From the NCBI GenBank assembly GCA_021806295.1, contig JAJZXS010000012.1, positions 1-61,268 of the forward strand: 61,268 nt of DNA. The letters are read 5' to 3'. This DNA comes from Thermoplasmata archaeon (GTDB lineage Archaea > Thermoplasmatota > Thermoplasmata > Thermoplasmatales > Thermoplasmataceae). Of this stretch, positions 33,942 through 42,451 are shown piece by piece. The position numbers and the translations under genes are program-made. Numbering within the stretch: position 1 is the stretch's first letter; each line of letters starts with the position of its first letter. The notes under the pieces were generated by a model that saw only the letters and a list, made by a program, of their open reading frames with translations, was not told where the DNA came from and made no database searches.

Positions 33942-35567
33942 CTATAAAAGGAATAATAATATTATAACAAATGATAATAATAAAGGTATTAATCTTGTAT
34001 AAATAAAACTATTTTTACTTTTAACAAAATTGTTTTTAAATAGATTATTAATATCATTATTATTAATAGAATTTATATATTTATCATCGAATACTTCAAA
34101 TGAATGACTGTCTTGATCATATTTCTCAATAACCACACCGTATATTTGGTATGGTTTTACCGATGGGTCTGCAATTTTATTATTATCACCTTTTGTGATT
34201 ATCTTACCATTCTTAAACCCAATTATTCTATGACACACAAACCTTGCTTTAGGTATAGCATTGTAAATAAACGATGGTTCATATAATATAATGTCCCCAA
34301 TTTTATAATCATAATAGTTTTTTATCGGTTTAACAATTAGGTAATCATTTGAATTTATTTCAGGATACATACTTCTACCAAGTGCATTATATATAGTTAA
34401 ATTATTATATTTAAGATACTTATATAACTGTTTTTGTTTGAAATTTTCAATATAAAATGATCTAAGGTTATTCATTATGATAATAATAGGATAAAGTAAA
34501 GAGATTAATAACAAAATGCCCAGATATAATATTTCCATATTTCTTATACCTGAATTCTGTGCAATTAGTACAAATAATACTATTCCATTAGCCAATGAAG
34601 AGAACACCAATTCGTCAAATTGAAAAATTTTTTTATATATAGCATTATAAAAAAATGCAATGTATATTATTATAGTAACTATATCAAATAAATAAGTAAA
34701 ATGATACCAGATTAGACTATGTTTTTCCAATAAACTCGATTCTATAGTAAATGCAACCAAAAATGCATAGATGGATAATATAAAACCACTTATTATTAAC
34801 TTTAATGAATAAAATTTTTCATTAAAATAATTAAGTTTTCTATCTTTATCAAACAATGAATTCAACAGGGTATAAAAGATTAGAAAAGAAGTGCCAGATG
34901 CTATTGAAGTGCCAAGCATCTCCAGTAAAAGTTGTGGTAATATTATATTTATATTACCCATCTCTATTAGATGGACTAAAATTGGAGTGGTTATAAGACT
35001 ATCACTAATGATAATACCAATAGTTGGAATTAGAAATAAAAAAGAACCTATATACATCTCTGTGAGGAATATCATATTTCTTATTATTATGAGTGAGGGA
35101 ATATTCTTTAAATGAACGTTTATAGATAAATTTTTATTAGTTTTTAATATTTCATTTAGTAGATGTGGATAGTGAAATATTATTAAGCTAAATAAAGAAT
35201 ATATAATAAAAAACAATAGGAAGATGAAAACTCCGAATAAAAATGTGTTATCTGCGTCTGATTTGTTTAATTCATCACGTTCTTTCTCTTTAAAGAGGGT
35301 AATCATTCTCGCTACAAAAGTTAAATCTACTATAGACCCTAATAAGAGCTGTGTTTTATTGCCTGAAGATTTTTTAAAACATAAGAAACTATTTATCATT
35401 ATCAGTAAACCAAGAAATATGACTCCCGTTACAGAATATCTTACTATTCCATTTAAATAAACTAATGGAAAAATAGATAAATACTCTAAAATTATAATAA
35501 CCATAAAAAATATAGAAAAATACTTAGTTAAAAACAATATGATTTTATATGATTTATGATGAAACAT
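33942..35567 (-). CDS. SpoIIM/DUF95-like membrane domain fused to S26 signal peptidase
   Basis: The 541-residue polytopic protein has two N-terminal helices (about 8-60), then a SpoIIM/DUF95-like block (about 108-235) with IIRNMIFLTEMYIGSFLFLI and the P-x4-E element LPQLLLEMLGTSIASG. More helices follow (about 255-365). The soluble S26 type I signal-peptidase domain has S399 in GRSMYP, IGDIILYEP, H446 in CHRIIGF, and D461/D467 in TKGDNNKIADPS, and a last helix anchors the C-terminus (525-541). All catalytic residues are present. It is downstream of the hydrophobic peptide gene on the same strand, 54 bp away, without its own clear TATA box, so probably one operon. SpoIIM/DUF95 proteins are hallmark partners of bacterial circular bacteriocins. 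A role in leader removal, cyclisation/export or immunity is inference. Confidence 0.8.
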   Translation of the reverse strand: MFHHKSYKIILFLTKYFSIFFMVIIILEYLSIFPLVYLNGIVRYSVTGVIFLGLLIMINSFLCFKKSSGNKTQLLLGSIVDLTFVARMITLFKEKERDELNKSDADNTFLFGVFIFLLFFIIYSLFSLIIFHYPHLLNEILKTNKNLSINVHLKNIPSLIIIRNMIFLTEMYIGSFLFLIPTIGIIISDSLITTPILVHLIEMGNINIILPQLLLEMLGTSIASGTSFLIFYTLLNSLFDKDRKLNYFNEKFYSLKLIISGFILSIYAFLVAFTIESSLLEKHSLIWYHFTYLFDIVTIIIYIAFFYNAIYKKIFQFDELVFSSLANGIVLFVLIAQNSGIRNMEILYLGILLLISLLYPIIIIMNNLRSFYIENFKQKQLYKYLKYNNLTIYNALGRSMYPEINSNDYLIVKPIKNYYDYKIGDIILYEPSFIYNAIPKARFVCHRIIGFKNGKIITKGDNNKIADPSVKPYQIYGVVIEKYDQDSHSFEVFDDKYINSINNNDINNLFKNNFVKSKNSFIYTRLIPLLLSFVIILLFLL

Positions 35568-35621
35568 ATTAATAGCACTCTACATTTTTAATTAAAAACT
35601 AAAAATGAAAACTTAAGCATG

Positions 35622-35975
35622 TCATAACGAAGCTACGATCACCCCAGCAAGAATAACTAATCCCCACGGACCCAACCAAGCGAGTATAGTTTCATCTGCT
35701 ATAGTTTCCGCAGCCATTTTACCCAAAACATCCCCCACCGTTATGCGACTTAATATCGCAGCTGCTAGACCAGAGTTCCCAAATAATGCTGTCAATCCAA
35801 GAGCTGTAGATTGAAAACTTATTAGTCCTTTAGAGTATGCTATTATAATGGTACCACTATTAAGACTAACCCCAAAATTGGTAGTCACAAACAATAACAA
35901 AAAACCAGCCACGGACAAAGTTAATATAAAATATATCAACTTTTTGTCTATATTAATTTTCCTTTCAACATACAT
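35622..35975 (-). CDS. Hydrophobic peptide precursor, circular-bacteriocin-like
   Basis: From the ATG at 35975 this is 117 residues. The basic start (MYVERKINIDKK) is followed by one membrane helix (12-32). The remainder is hydrophobic and rich in Gly/Ala/Ser, with helices at about 43-60, 63-78, 80-95 and 97-117 and the tail AWLGPWGLVILAGVIVASL. A leader followed by a helical core of about 57-80 residues, with no cysteines, resembles circular bacteriocin precursors (gassericin/AS-48-like). The TATA box at 35991-36008 is centred about 26 bp before 35975, favouring that start over the ATG at 35990. It is followed by the SpoIIM-S26 fusion. Alternatives are a holin-like or substrate-pilin-like membrane peptide. 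No sequence family is certain. Confidence 0.6.
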   Translation of the reverse strand: MYVERKINIDKKLIYFILTLSVAGFLLLFVTTNFGVSLNSGTIIIAYSKGLISFQSTALGLTALFGNSGLAAAILSRITVGDVLGKMAAETIADETILAWLGPWGLVILAGVIVASL

Positions 35976-35990
35976 AATACTATATAACAT

Positions 35991-36008
35991 TTATATATAT
36001 ATATAAAT
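35991..36008 (-). promoter_or_regulatory. TATA box of the peptide/fusion operon
   Basis: An uninterrupted TTTATATATATATAAAT-type run, reading leftward, lies about 26 bp before the ATG at 35975. It predicts a leaderless transcript covering the peptide and, downstream, the fusion gene. Confidence 0.5.
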
Positions 36009-36037
36009 GTTTTGGTTATGGTGGCTTTGGGGCAATA

Positions 36038-36183
36038 TTATTCTAGGTACAGTTCCCCGGAATCCTTGATCATCCCAGGGCCTGTGTGCCTAATGTAGCT
36101 GTACTGCCTGAGGTTGTGCATGTTGATTTTCAGTATCTCTTTCGTCTTATTTCTCAGAGCAGACTCTCCATATGCCTGACTAA
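36038..36183 (-). pseudogene. DDE transposase C-terminal fragment
   Basis: A leftward open stretch without a start reads GESALRNKTKEILKINMHN then RQYSYIRHTGPG and ends at 36038-36040. The pattern (basic helices, Asn/His near the end) is that of the C-terminal tail of IS4/IS5-type transposases. The rest of the gene is missing. This marks an old insertion beside the peptide gene's promoter. The family call is tentative. Confidence 0.35.
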
Positions 36184-36278
36184 TAGCAGTAACTATAATT
36201 GTTAAATCCTGCAACAATTAGGACTAATAAAATTATAGTGTCAGCCAGAGTTAAAATCGTGGGAATTAATTCTGAGTT

Positions 36279-36525
36279 ATGAGAAACAAAACAATCCCCC
36301 AGATAAATAATGTTATTGCAGATAAAAAGTTTTTCTCCTCCTCACTGAAGAGTATATTCCCTGTTACGCCACAGTCCAGCTATTCATCAGGGGATATTAT
36401 TCATGTAATAAGGAATGCAATATCCTCAAGGGAGTATATTGAAACATATGTCATGAACAGTAATCATAATCATATTCCCTCAGCAGACACAGTATTCAGG
36501 AGGATAAAGAACATTGCATCAGGGT
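36279..36525 (+). pseudogene. Transposase N-terminal fragment interrupted by the IS256-like element
   Basis: About 82 residues (MRNKTIPQINNVIADKKFF ... HIPSADTVFRRIKNIASG) look like the N-terminal helical region of an archaeal DDE transposase. The frame runs into the left terminal repeat of the IS256-like element at about 36527, where the protein pattern stops; the apparent continuation to 36575 is repeat sequence. No remainder is found on the other side. It is therefore a target gene fragment, not an independent gene. Confidence 0.5.
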
Positions 36526-36526
36526 T

Positions 36527-37790
36527 ATGTATCATATTTTGTGTAAATATAAACCCCCTGTTAATAATGAATTGATCATTAAATAACAGGGAGAAATACC
36601 TCTTCTGAACTCAAGGAGGCAATAAAATATGGACTATGACAATATAAACATATCAAATGTAGAGGATATAATAGAAAAGACAGTTAAAGAGAAGCTGGAA
36701 GCACTTACTTATGAAAATAGAGCATGACCAGTATTTAGAGGAGAATCCGGGAATAAAGAATGGGTATTATAAAAGAAACTTAAAGACCAAACACGGTGAA
36801 TTAAAGGAATTATCAGTTCCCAGGAACAGGGATAATACATTCCACAGTGCTATAATAGAATCAAATAAGGCAGCAGGCATTGAGGAGCTGATAACATCAC
36901 TGTACTCAAATGGAGTATCCACAAGGAGAATATCTGCCATATCAAAGGATATATTCAATAACAGGTATTCCCCATCATCAATATCCAGGATAACAGATTT
37001 AGCATTGGAGGAGGTAAACAGATTTATCAACAGGAAGCTTGACAAAAGATACATAGCTGTAATGTTAGATGGACTGTTCTTCTACCTTAGGAGGGAAACT
37101 GTTGGCAGGGATCCTGTAATATTTGCATTAGGAATAAAGGAATCAGGAGAGTATGAGATATTAGGATTTTATCTTACAATTAAGGAATCACATAATAACT
37201 ACAAGGACGTTTTAGAGGATCTGTACAGAAGGGGATTGAAGGAATCATTGTTATTCATAGTAGATGGAATTACAGATTTAGATGAGGAGGTAATGAAGAT
37301 ATACCCAGGTAGTGGCTCCCAGCTGTGCACTACTCCAGGGGATTGAAATCAAGGGTAAAGGAAAGGGATATGGAAATAATAGAGGATGCAAATAAAATGT
37401 TTAAATGCAGCAATAAGCAGGAGGCTATAATAAGATTCAATGAACTTAAGGATAAGTGGAATGGCAGGTATCCAAATGTAATATACAATACTAAGAGAAA
37501 GCTAGGGCAGTTATTAAGATTCTATGATTATCCCTCTAAAATAAGGAATTCACTTAAATCTACAAATGAGATAGAGAGATTGAATAGGGAAATAAGAAGA
37601 AGAATAAAAGTAATATCATCATTCCCTGATGAGGACTCTGCAATGAAGATGTTCTATTTTAAATCCATAGAGTTCGATTCCAGGCATGCATTCAGGAAGA
37701 TGAACGGATACTTTAATTAAATGCCAGGATGAGGTAAAGGAAATGTTCAACAAGAGGTACCCTTTATAAATACACATAATATGGTACACG
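36527..37790 (+). mobile_element. IS256-family-like insertion sequence, decayed
   Basis: Terminal inverted repeats are visible. The left end (about 36528-36553, TGTATCATATTTTGTGTAAA onward) and the right end (about 37764-37789) are reverse complements with a few mismatches. The same end occurs alone at 59369-59405 as GTGTACCATATTATGTGTAA onward. The transposase between them has two frameshifts. The element is about 1.26 kb. It interrupts an older transposase fragment on its left and abuts the second copy of the 33-bp repeat on its right. A target-site duplication is not clear. Confidence 0.72.
36629..37720 (+). pseudogene. IS256-family transposase with two frameshifts
   Basis: Three pieces make one protein. 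The N-terminus (MDYDNINISNVEDIIEKTV, stop at about 36727) lies behind AAGGAGG. The middle, from about 36711, has SLYSNGVSTRRISAISKDIF, then VMLDGLFFYLRRE with the first catalytic Asp and FIVDGITDLDEE with the second, ending at 37346. The C-terminal piece, from about 37325, has STNEIERLNREIRRRIKVI with the catalytic Glu in this well-known IS256 signature. Frameshifts lie at about 36715 and about 37320. The product is inactive unless frames are recoded. Confidence 0.82.
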
Positions 37791-37804
37791 ATCGTTCGAT
37801 GCAC

Positions 37805-37837
37805 AATGTCTCATGAAATGGAAACATTTTTGTTTAA
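37805..37837 (+). repeat. 33-bp repeat, copy 2
   Basis: This matches 33737-33769 at 32 of 33 positions. It lies between the right end of the IS256-like element and the point where homology to the SpoIIM-S26 fusion begins, so it is the right end of a second, otherwise deleted, IS3-like copy. Confidence 0.75.
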
Positions 37838-37849
37838 TAATATATATAA

Positions 37850-38713
37850 CATCAGACAATTTATGCATCAAAAAAATATTCAAAATACATTATTGCAGGG
37901 GTTTTTATTTCGCTCATGAGCTTTCTTTTTGCATGGGCCATAGAAGTTTTATTGATTACAAGAAATATCACACTGATATGGCTCAAGCTCTTCTACTTTA
38001 TTGGTTTATATATGCTTGTTGTTGATTTAATAATTGTTTTTAAATTGATCAAAGACCGTTTTATGTCTCCACTGGAGTATTTCAGTCTTTATTTTTATAT
38101 TTCATTGTTTCTATTTGGTGTAGTAACCACGAAAACAATATATTCTTCATTATGGTATCTTATATCATTTGGCACAATTTCCACCTATTTTCTATTATAT
38201 TCATTAGCTAACTTATTTAACATTAATAATAAAATAGGTAAAATAGACAATAACTTCTTCTATGTAATAGCGAGGGGCAAAAGCATGAAGCCAACTATAA
38301 TGCCAGGGGATATGCTTGCTATCAGGAGGGTTAATAGCATAAATGAATTGAGTGTCGGTGATATTATAACATACAGAGCATCTTCCATATATTCCCCTTT
38401 AAATAACTCAGGGATGGTAACGCATAGGATATATGAAATTAGAAGGGATAAAATATTCACCAAAGGAGATAATAATGCATCTATTGACCCTCAAACAATA
38501 TATTTAGATAATATTGTGGGCCTTGTAGTAGCAAAATTAACATACATAACAAATAAGGTAAAAACACTGGAAATTATAAAAAAGGATGAAATAATTGAAA
38601 AGGAATTGCCAGATATTAAAAATTTAAACCCGGTTATTAAGCATCATAATTTACTTCATGAATTTTCTCTGATACTAATATCATTCGTAATAATTATCAT
38701 AGTGTTAGCTTAA
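37850..38713 (+). pseudogene. 5'-truncated paralog of the SpoIIM-S26 fusion
   Basis: The frame is open from 37850 with no start until ATG 37916, which would give 265 residues. Upstream codons (YASKKYSKYIIAGVFISL) and what follows align with the other protein from about residue 250: KYSKYIIAGVFISL against FYSLKLIISGFILS, and a shared LIW after a matching helix. The S26 domain is intact: S in ARGKSMKPTIMPGD, VGDIITYR, H in VTHRIYEI, D in TKGDNNASIDPQ, and a C-terminal anchor helix. The first 245 or so residues, including the SpoIIM-like block, are missing at the mobile-element border. The remaining signal peptidase could still be made from 37916. Confidence 0.72.
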
Positions 38714-38762
38714 AATTGAGATTCGTAATATATTATATATTTTGATTGCATTACAATAACTG

Positions 38763-39380
38763 ATGAAAGCCGAAGTTTTTAAGGCGGGCAATATCAAAAA
38801 ACTCAAAAAAAATTTTAACGACATTAACGATTCTGAAAAACCTGTATATGCAATGGTAATCAACCTATTTGATGCATTTCCAGAGCGCATATCTGTTATA
38901 AAAGTTTACAGGGACAGCGACATAGACCTGAAAATAAGGATGGGAAATAAGGACTATAAATATATAAAAATTCTGACCTCCAGTGATGGTATGTTTGAAA
39001 TCATGAAACTCCCGCTTGAGGAACGAAAAATAGGCAAAACCAGCCTCTATGATCTGATTCACAGGGACATGGATGAGGGGAATCAGCTTTCACGTGGAAC
39101 AAGAAATGAAATACTGAAATACATAGATTTTAACAGAAACAGGAAAAAACTTCTTTATATACTGAATGATAAAGAGAACAACAGCCATTATATTATGAAG
39201 GAATCAACAATAAAAGATATAGTCCTTCATGATATTGAATACATGTATGCCAGGGATAGTTCCTACAGGGTTTACAACGGCACTGTGCCTGTTAAATTCA
39301 TAAACGATTACTGGACCGGCTATCTGAAAAGGCGGAAAAAAACAGAAAAGGACGTGTGGAAATCATTGATTACTGGATGA
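38763..39380 (+). CDS. Hypothetical protein, first gene right of the island
   Basis: I do not recognise this 205-residue soluble protein. It begins MKAEVFKAGNIKKLKKNF and has alternating strands and helices (YAMVINLFDAFPERISVIKV; KDYKYIKILTSSDGMFEI), a charged middle and a basic C-terminus (GYLKRRKKTEKDVWKSL). Codon use looks like that of the core genes and unlike the very AT-rich island next door. It is therefore probably a lineage-specific core gene. No membrane helix or metal motif is seen. Confidence 0.65.
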   Translation: MKAEVFKAGNIKKLKKNFNDINDSEKPVYAMVINLFDAFPERISVIKVYRDSDIDLKIRMGNKDYKYIKILTSSDGMFEIMKLPLEERKIGKTSLYDLIHRDMDEGNQLSRGTRNEILKYIDFNRNRKKLLYILNDKENNSHYIMKESTIKDIVLHDIEYMYARDSSYRVYNGTVPVKFINDYWTGYLKRRKKTEKDVWKSLITG

Positions 39381-39483
39381 TTACATGGCAGCAGGGAGCC
39401 CTGAATTTTCCAGGTCTGCAATGGTATTATAAAGGTTAACATCCAATACCAAAAATTATTAAAGTTATTGATTATACGCAATT

Positions 39484-40749
39484 ATGGATTATGATGTTGA
39501 TGTGGCAGTGATTGGTGGGGGCCTTGCCGGAATTTCAGCGGCAATTACCGCTGCAAATAAGGGCCTTTCTGTTATAGTTCTTGAACGTGGTGAGCATTCC
39601 GGGTCAAAGAACGTATCAGGCGGAAGGATGTATGTTCATTCCCTTAAGAAACTTCTGGGGCCAAAATTCAAAGATGCACCACTTGAACTACCAATAAAGA
39701 AAGAGACATTTGAGATTTACACCGGAGAAAAGAAGATAAGTTTTTCATTCGAAAATAAGGAGACTGAAAACAGTTATTCTATACTGAGATCAAAGTTTGA
39801 TGCATGGTTCGCATCAGAAGCTGAAAATCTGGGTATCCCTATATCATACTCCACGCTTGTTAGCGGTATTGATCGCGAGGATGGAGGCCTTGTATTGAGA
39901 AGCGACAGGGGAGATATAAGAACACCACTGGTAATAGAAAGTGATGGTGCTGCTGCATTTGCATCCAGGTACCTCGGACTTGTTAAGGAAAAGAAATTTC
40001 CCATGCAGCCTGTTGAAAAAATTGAGGATAACCCGGATTTCATGCCAAAGCAGTTCATGGTGGGAATTAAAGAAATAATAGACAAAAAAACACAGGGGGA
40101 TTACGGTGAGGCTAGAACTATTCTGGGTCTTTCCGATGGCATAAAGGGTGGTGGTTTCTCCTATACAAATAAAGAAACAACCTCTATCGGGCTTACACTG
40201 AAGCTGGATTCGCTGGAAAAGCATAAAGAGAAGGCTTTTAACATAATTGAGGATTTCAGGGAAAAACTTGGGATAGATGGAAAACTGCTTGAATATTCCG
40301 CTCATTTGATACCATTTTACCGCTTTGACAGCCTGCCCCCCAGATATGCGGATAATTTAATGGTTACAGGTGATGCTGCAGGATTTCTTATCAATGATGG
40401 CTTCACAATCCGTGGCATGGATAATGCCATAGAATCTGGAAGGATTGCAGGAGAGGCTGCTAAGAAAATATTCGATTCCGGAAATTTCAGTGATACCTTC
40501 ATCTATGAACAGATGCTGGAGGATAGCTTTATACTGAAGGATATGAAAGCAGCTTCAAGGATATCGACACTGTTCGGCAATGAGAGGACTTTTGATGCAT
40601 ACCCGAAAATGATGGCCGGGATCATGGAGAGAATGTTCTCTGTTACTGATAACCCCCGGGATAACATAAAAGATGTTATACGTGGTGAGGTTAAAAAGAA
40701 CGGTATTGGATACTATACACTTATAGAAGATATGCTGAAGGTGATATGA
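39484..40749 (+). CDS. fixC: FixC-like electron-transfer flavoprotein:quinone oxidoreductase
   Basis: The 421-residue flavoprotein of the FixC/ETF-QO group has the FAD motif VIGGGLAGISAAITAANKG at residues 8-26, the ERGEHSGSKNVSGGRMY segment, and VTGDAAGFLINDGFTIRGMD near residue 300. It passes electrons from ETF (FixAB) to the quinone pool at the membrane. Its ferredoxin partner FixX overlaps the stop by four bases, but fixA/fixB are not in this window. Together with the acyl-CoA dehydrogenase at 44443 it suggests acyl-CoA oxidation as the electron source. Confidence 0.9.
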   Translation: MDYDVDVAVIGGGLAGISAAITAANKGLSVIVLERGEHSGSKNVSGGRMYVHSLKKLLGPKFKDAPLELPIKKETFEIYTGEKKISFSFENKETENSYSILRSKFDAWFASEAENLGIPISYSTLVSGIDREDGGLVLRSDRGDIRTPLVIESDGAAAFASRYLGLVKEKKFPMQPVEKIEDNPDFMPKQFMVGIKEIIDKKTQGDYGEARTILGLSDGIKGGGFSYTNKETTSIGLTLKLDSLEKHKEKAFNIIEDFREKLGIDGKLLEYSAHLIPFYRFDSLPPRYADNLMVTGDAAGFLINDGFTIRGMDNAIESGRIAGEAAKKIFDSGNFSDTFIYEQMLEDSFILKDMKAASRISTLFGNERTFDAYPKMMAGIMERMFSVTDNPRDNIKDVIRGEVKKNGIGYYTLIEDMLKVI

Positions 40750-41015
40750 TGGATTTAATAAAACGTCTGGGATTAAATAAGAATGAAGTCGGCAACACCA
40801 GCCATATAACCGTAAATACGGATATATGCAAAACATGCGTGGACAAGCCATGCACAAAGGTGTGCCCAGCAGGCACCTACGAGGAAGACAAGGAAAATGG
40901 AATAACAGTCCATTACGAGAGATGCCTGGAATGCGGTGCCGCACTGTATGCGTGCCCATTCGGCGCGCTGGGATTTAAATACCCTGAGAAAGGCGTGAGT
41001 TATATATACGGATAA
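40746..41015 (+). CDS. fixX: FixX ferredoxin-like protein
   Basis: This 89-residue protein has CKTCVDKPCTKVCPAGTY and CLECGAALYACPFGALGF, the FixX/ETF-QO C-terminal ferredoxin pattern with one full cysteine set for a 4Fe-4S cluster. The ATG overlaps the fixC stop, so it is translationally coupled and makes up the iron-sulfur part of the FixC complex. It converges with the nuclease-like gene, three bases apart. Confidence 0.93.
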   Translation: MMDLIKRLGLNKNEVGNTSHITVNTDICKTCVDKPCTKVCPAGTYEEDKENGITVHYERCLECGAALYACPFGALGFKYPEKGVSYIYG

Positions 41016-41017
41016 TT

Positions 41018-42412
41018 TTATTTATTGTTCTCCCGACCTTTTATAATCTCTTTTTTACAGCTACAGGATGCAAAATCACAGGATTTTATTGCAAATTCAG
41101 GGCATAGGTCCAGTTTATCCGGATTCCTGGTTTCTATAGCCTCCCAGATTTCCCTGATAGCTTTATTGCATATGCTTATAATGCGATCTGCGTCGAAATG
41201 GATATCTCTTGCCACTACAATGTTGCCCAGCCTTGGATAAACTGTTATCAGGACTCCCTCTTTTCTGTTTCTCCTTGCACACATTATAGCGAGCTCAGAG
41301 TAGTATGTATCGGGAAATCTTCCGGAATACACAGAATTGTTAATTTTCAGAAGATATGGTATAATGGAATTTTCGTCATAAATGTTTTTTATGATGTACT
41401 TGTCATCCCCATAGAGAGGGAGGGTTGAAACCCTGTTTATCTCTGAAATTTCACTTCCGCTTGCACTGAGAACCGATCCATTAATGGAATCTATGACGAA
41501 GAACTTGATATTGTTTTTTTCATAGTATGATGATGGTATGGATGCACCACTGTCTGAATTTCTTGAATCGCCTGTTATTTTATGATAATATTTTCTGGGA
41601 TATATTAGATCATAAAACCTCAGATCAATATTTTTTGCATCCTCTGTGTACAGTGCCTCCAGAGTTGATTCCATTTCGTGATCCTCTGCAACTGTGGCCA
41701 CATTTTTTATCCACGCTGGATCCCCCGGCCTCAGGGAATGGCACATGCACACCCCGGCCTCTGAGAACTGGCATCCATACCCGAAATATGAGCATCGTGG
41801 AAAATCGCTTATATCGCCGTTTTCGATTCCTCTCTTTATCAGAGAAAAACGGAATACCATCTCATTTTCCACCGCTGCAGGGTCTCTGACAGATACACGG
41901 TAAACATGGAATTTTCCCTCAGTGAAAAAAACCAGAAAATTATCAGCTGTGAAATTCCTGTTCATGGCTGCATAGAACAGCAACTGTTCCAGATCAGACC
42001 TGTACACAGTGTATATATTCTCTATATTTACCCTGTCCACATTTTTTGTTTTGAATTCAACAATGGAATCATAAATCATGAAATCTGCCCTACCCACAAC
42101 ATTCAAACCCATATGCGTGGCTGTAAGTATTACCTCAGACCCGGAAAATCCAGGTATCTGCTCAAACCACTGCCTGGCAAGAAAATGAACCTCCTCCCCA
42201 TATTTCATTCTTGAATTGACACTTTCCGGAACTGCAATATCTGGATATTTTCTTGAAAAATAGGAATGGACAGGATTTATCAGATCCGTTACATAAAGAT
42301 AATCCGGAACTATAAAACTCTTTATCTTGATTCTATCCTCCAGTATTCGAGAGATATATGTATCGTCCTCCTCACTTATGATTGAGGATTTTATATCCTG
42401 TAAAAATGACAT
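41018..42412 (-). CDS. PD-(D/E)XK nuclease of the RecB/Cas4 type with cysteine clusters
   Basis: This 464-residue protein has the RecB-family nuclease pattern in order: H76 (GEEVHFLARQWF), D110 in VVGRADFMIY, E119-x-K121 (IVEFKTK) and YRSDLEQLLFYAA (QxxxY-like). Cysteines follow in CSYFGYGCQFSEAGVCMC (about 207-224) and again near the C-terminus (CPEF...CDFASCSCKK), as in Cas4/AddB-like iron-sulfur nucleases. About 200 residues after the nuclease core form an unrecognised domain. There is no CRISPR array or cas gene in the window, so a repair or recombination role is more likely. It converges with fixX. Confidence 0.72.
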   Translation of the reverse strand: MSFLQDIKSSIISEEDDTYISRILEDRIKIKSFIVPDYLYVTDLINPVHSYFSRKYPDIAVPESVNSRMKYGEEVHFLARQWFEQIPGFSGSEVILTATHMGLNVVGRADFMIYDSIVEFKTKNVDRVNIENIYTVYRSDLEQLLFYAAMNRNFTADNFLVFFTEGKFHVYRVSVRDPAAVENEMVFRFSLIKRGIENGDISDFPRCSYFGYGCQFSEAGVCMCHSLRPGDPAWIKNVATVAEDHEMESTLEALYTEDAKNIDLRFYDLIYPRKYYHKITGDSRNSDSGASIPSSYYEKNNIKFFVIDSINGSVLSASGSEISEINRVSTLPLYGDDKYIIKNIYDENSIIPYLLKINNSVYSGRFPDTYYSELAIMCARRNRKEGVLITVYPRLGNIVVARDIHFDADRIISICNKAIREIWEAIETRNPDKLDLCPEFAIKSCDFASCSCKKEIIKGRENNK

Positions 42413-42451
42413 ATTTATATATAGAAACCTGGTTAAATAAATTTTGTTATA

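Noticed and set aside
36526-36575. Continuation of the transposase N-terminal fragment to 36575
   Set aside because: This part is the terminal repeat of the IS256-like element, also found at 59369, so it is not original coding sequence.
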